From NCBI GenBank assembly GCA_003170875.1, contig PMYJ01000220.1, positions 1-5,218 on the forward strand: 5,218 nt of DNA, read 5' to 3'. Of this stretch, positions 4,437-5,218 are shown one piece after another (position 1 is the stretch's first letter; every line of letters starts with the position of its first letter). A model generated the notes under the pieces. The model had not been told where the DNA came from. It made no database searches and saw nothing but the letters and a program-made list of their open reading frames with translations. Source of the DNA: Candidatus Dormiibacterota bacterium. GTDB taxonomy: Bacteria > Chloroflexota > Dormibacteria > Aeolococcales > Aeolococcaceae. The position numbers and the translations under genes were made by a program.

Positions 4437-5218
4437 CACTGTCCTCCGGTCTCGACGGTGATCTGCCCGAAGCCGACGCTCAACTTCAGATCAAGGCTGC
4501 CACTGGGCTCCGCCCCGGTCGCGGAGTCGACCCGATCGGAGATCTGCACGCCAGAGTCCGTGCTCCCCAGCAGGGTCAGCTGCCCGGCGCCCACCTTGCC
4601 GGTCACGTCGACCGTGGTGTCGGGAGGCACGAAGACCACGAGCTGGCCGAAGGCGTCGCTGGCGGTGACCGAGAGGTGCTGATTGCCCACGTAGATCCCG
4701 CTCAGGTCGATGGTCAGCTGGCCGGCGACCAGCCGGTAGGTGGGCTGCAGGGTGCTCAGCTCGGGGGAGAAGCTCACCTGACCCACCCCCCCGGTCAGCG
4801 GCTCGGGAACGAGCGCGGCCGCCGCCGCGAACGGGAGGAGGCAGATGCCAAGCCACACCAGCAGCGAGGAGCGGCCAAACCACGCCCCGATCACCAGGGT
4901 GAGGCCGAGCACCATGAAGACGATCCCGAAGCCCATCTCGGCGGTGAGGTGGATGGCGCCGACGCTCTGCAGGAGCAGAGCGACACCGACGGCCAGCACC
5001 ACCGCGGCCAGGCCGACGGTCCCGAGGCGGACGCCACCGGACCGGGATGCGCTCCCGGGCCACACTGCCTGCGCCCCGTAGGCGGGCGCGGCGTACGCGG
5101 GTTGGGGGGTGTAGGGCGTGTAGGAGGAGTAGGAGGAGTAAACGGGGGGGACATAGGGGGGAACGGTCGAGGACACGGGAGGCACCTCCCCGGCCCCTGC
5201 CGCCTGGGTGGTGTACCC
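4436..5218 (-). CDS. LiaF-like membrane protein, partial (frame open to right edge)
   Basis: The visible 260 residues show, from the edge: a Tyr/Pro/Ser low-complexity linker (about 1-60, with VYSSYSSYTPYTP), three hydrophobic segments (about 65-84, 94-114, 118-136), then an extracellular-type beta domain. The beta domain repeats a strand motif four times: AGQLTIDL, FGQLVVFVPPD, AGQLTLLG and FGQITVE. This is the C-terminal fold of LiaF-like cell-wall stress proteins; VVFVPPDTTV is a typical stretch. In actinobacteria such domains often follow an N-terminal PspC domain, which would lie beyond the window. A GTG at 5185 could start the frame, but GGGGAGG touches it directly and the frame stays open to 5218, so the true start is probably outside. 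LiaF/PspC proteins sense or restrain envelope-stress signalling; that role here is inferred. Confidence 0.75.
   Translation of the reverse strand, partial: GYTTQAAGAGEVPPVSSTVPPYVPPVYSSYSSYTPYTPQPAYAAPAYGAQAVWPGSASRSGGVRLGTVGLAAVVLAVGVALLLQSVGAIHLTAEMGFGIVFMVLGLTLVIGAWFGRSSLLVWLGICLLPFAAAAALVPEPLTGGVGQVSFSPELSTLQPTYRLVAGQLTIDLSGIYVGNQHLSVTASDAFGQLVVFVPPDTTVDVTGKVGAGQLTLLGSTDSGVQISDRVDSATGAEPSGSLDLKLSVGFGQITVETGGQ

Noticed and set aside
5092..5160. GGAGTA-type short tandem repeats and G-runs near the right edge
   Set aside because: They encode the Tyr/Ser/Pro low-complexity linker of the LiaF-like protein and need no separate explanation; copies are too short and irregular for a CRISPR array or other repeat element.
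1..5218. tRNA, rRNA, insertion sequence or CRISPR array
   Set aside because: I found no cloverleaf, transposase frame, terminal inverted repeats or regular repeat-spacer pattern by eye.

Overview
The window is GC-rich throughout, with GTG starts, tight gene overlaps and strong GGAGG-type ribosome sites. It contains type VII secretion-type WXG proteins and a LiaF-like envelope protein. Together these point to a high-GC Gram-positive actinobacterium; I cannot place it to genus.

Layout. (1) Positions 1-101, minus strand: the first 33 codons of an ABC transporter ATPase, running off the left edge. (2) 102-303: a divergent intergenic region with a candidate -10 and palindrome for the ABC gene and a weak candidate promoter for the rightward cluster. 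(3) 304-2780, plus strand: four tightly packed genes (GTGA overlap, 3-nt gap, TGA/ATG abutting). They encode a small helical ESX-like protein with a YxxxE export-type motif, a 383-residue WXG protein with a hydrophobic Gly-rich C-terminus, a bacterial PH-like domain protein and an unassigned 141-residue protein. This looks like a type VII secretion substrate cassette. (4) 2780-2811: an inverted repeat between convergent transcription units. (5) 2819-3925, minus strand: a class I-beta DAHP synthase with a C-terminal AroQ chorismate mutase domain. (6) 3926-4136: its leader region. (7) 4137-5218, minus strand: a small two-helix membrane protein and a LiaF-like membrane protein that is open to the right edge.

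The main discovery is in the leader region. A 28-codon ORF (4097 to 4011) not in the usual gene-size range encodes a Phe/Tyr-rich peptide with the run FYFYFEY. It is followed 9 nt after its stop by a GNRA-capped hairpin (4001-3966). The 5' arm of that hairpin can instead pair over 12 bp with a segment inside the leader ORF (4049-4038), and that segment can also fold into its own 8-bp hairpin. This is the architecture of ribosome-mediated attenuation responding to charged tRNA-Phe and tRNA-Tyr, placed in front of the enzyme that starts aromatic amino acid synthesis and, through its mutase domain, commits chorismate to Phe and Tyr. The leader ATG has no Shine-Dalgarno but lies 8 nt after an extended -10 (TGC TACCAT), so the leader may be translated from a leaderless transcript. 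A further small hairpin could mask the ribosome site of the DAHP synthase gene. I made no energy calculation and ran no homology search; all assignments rest on reading motifs and base pairing by eye.
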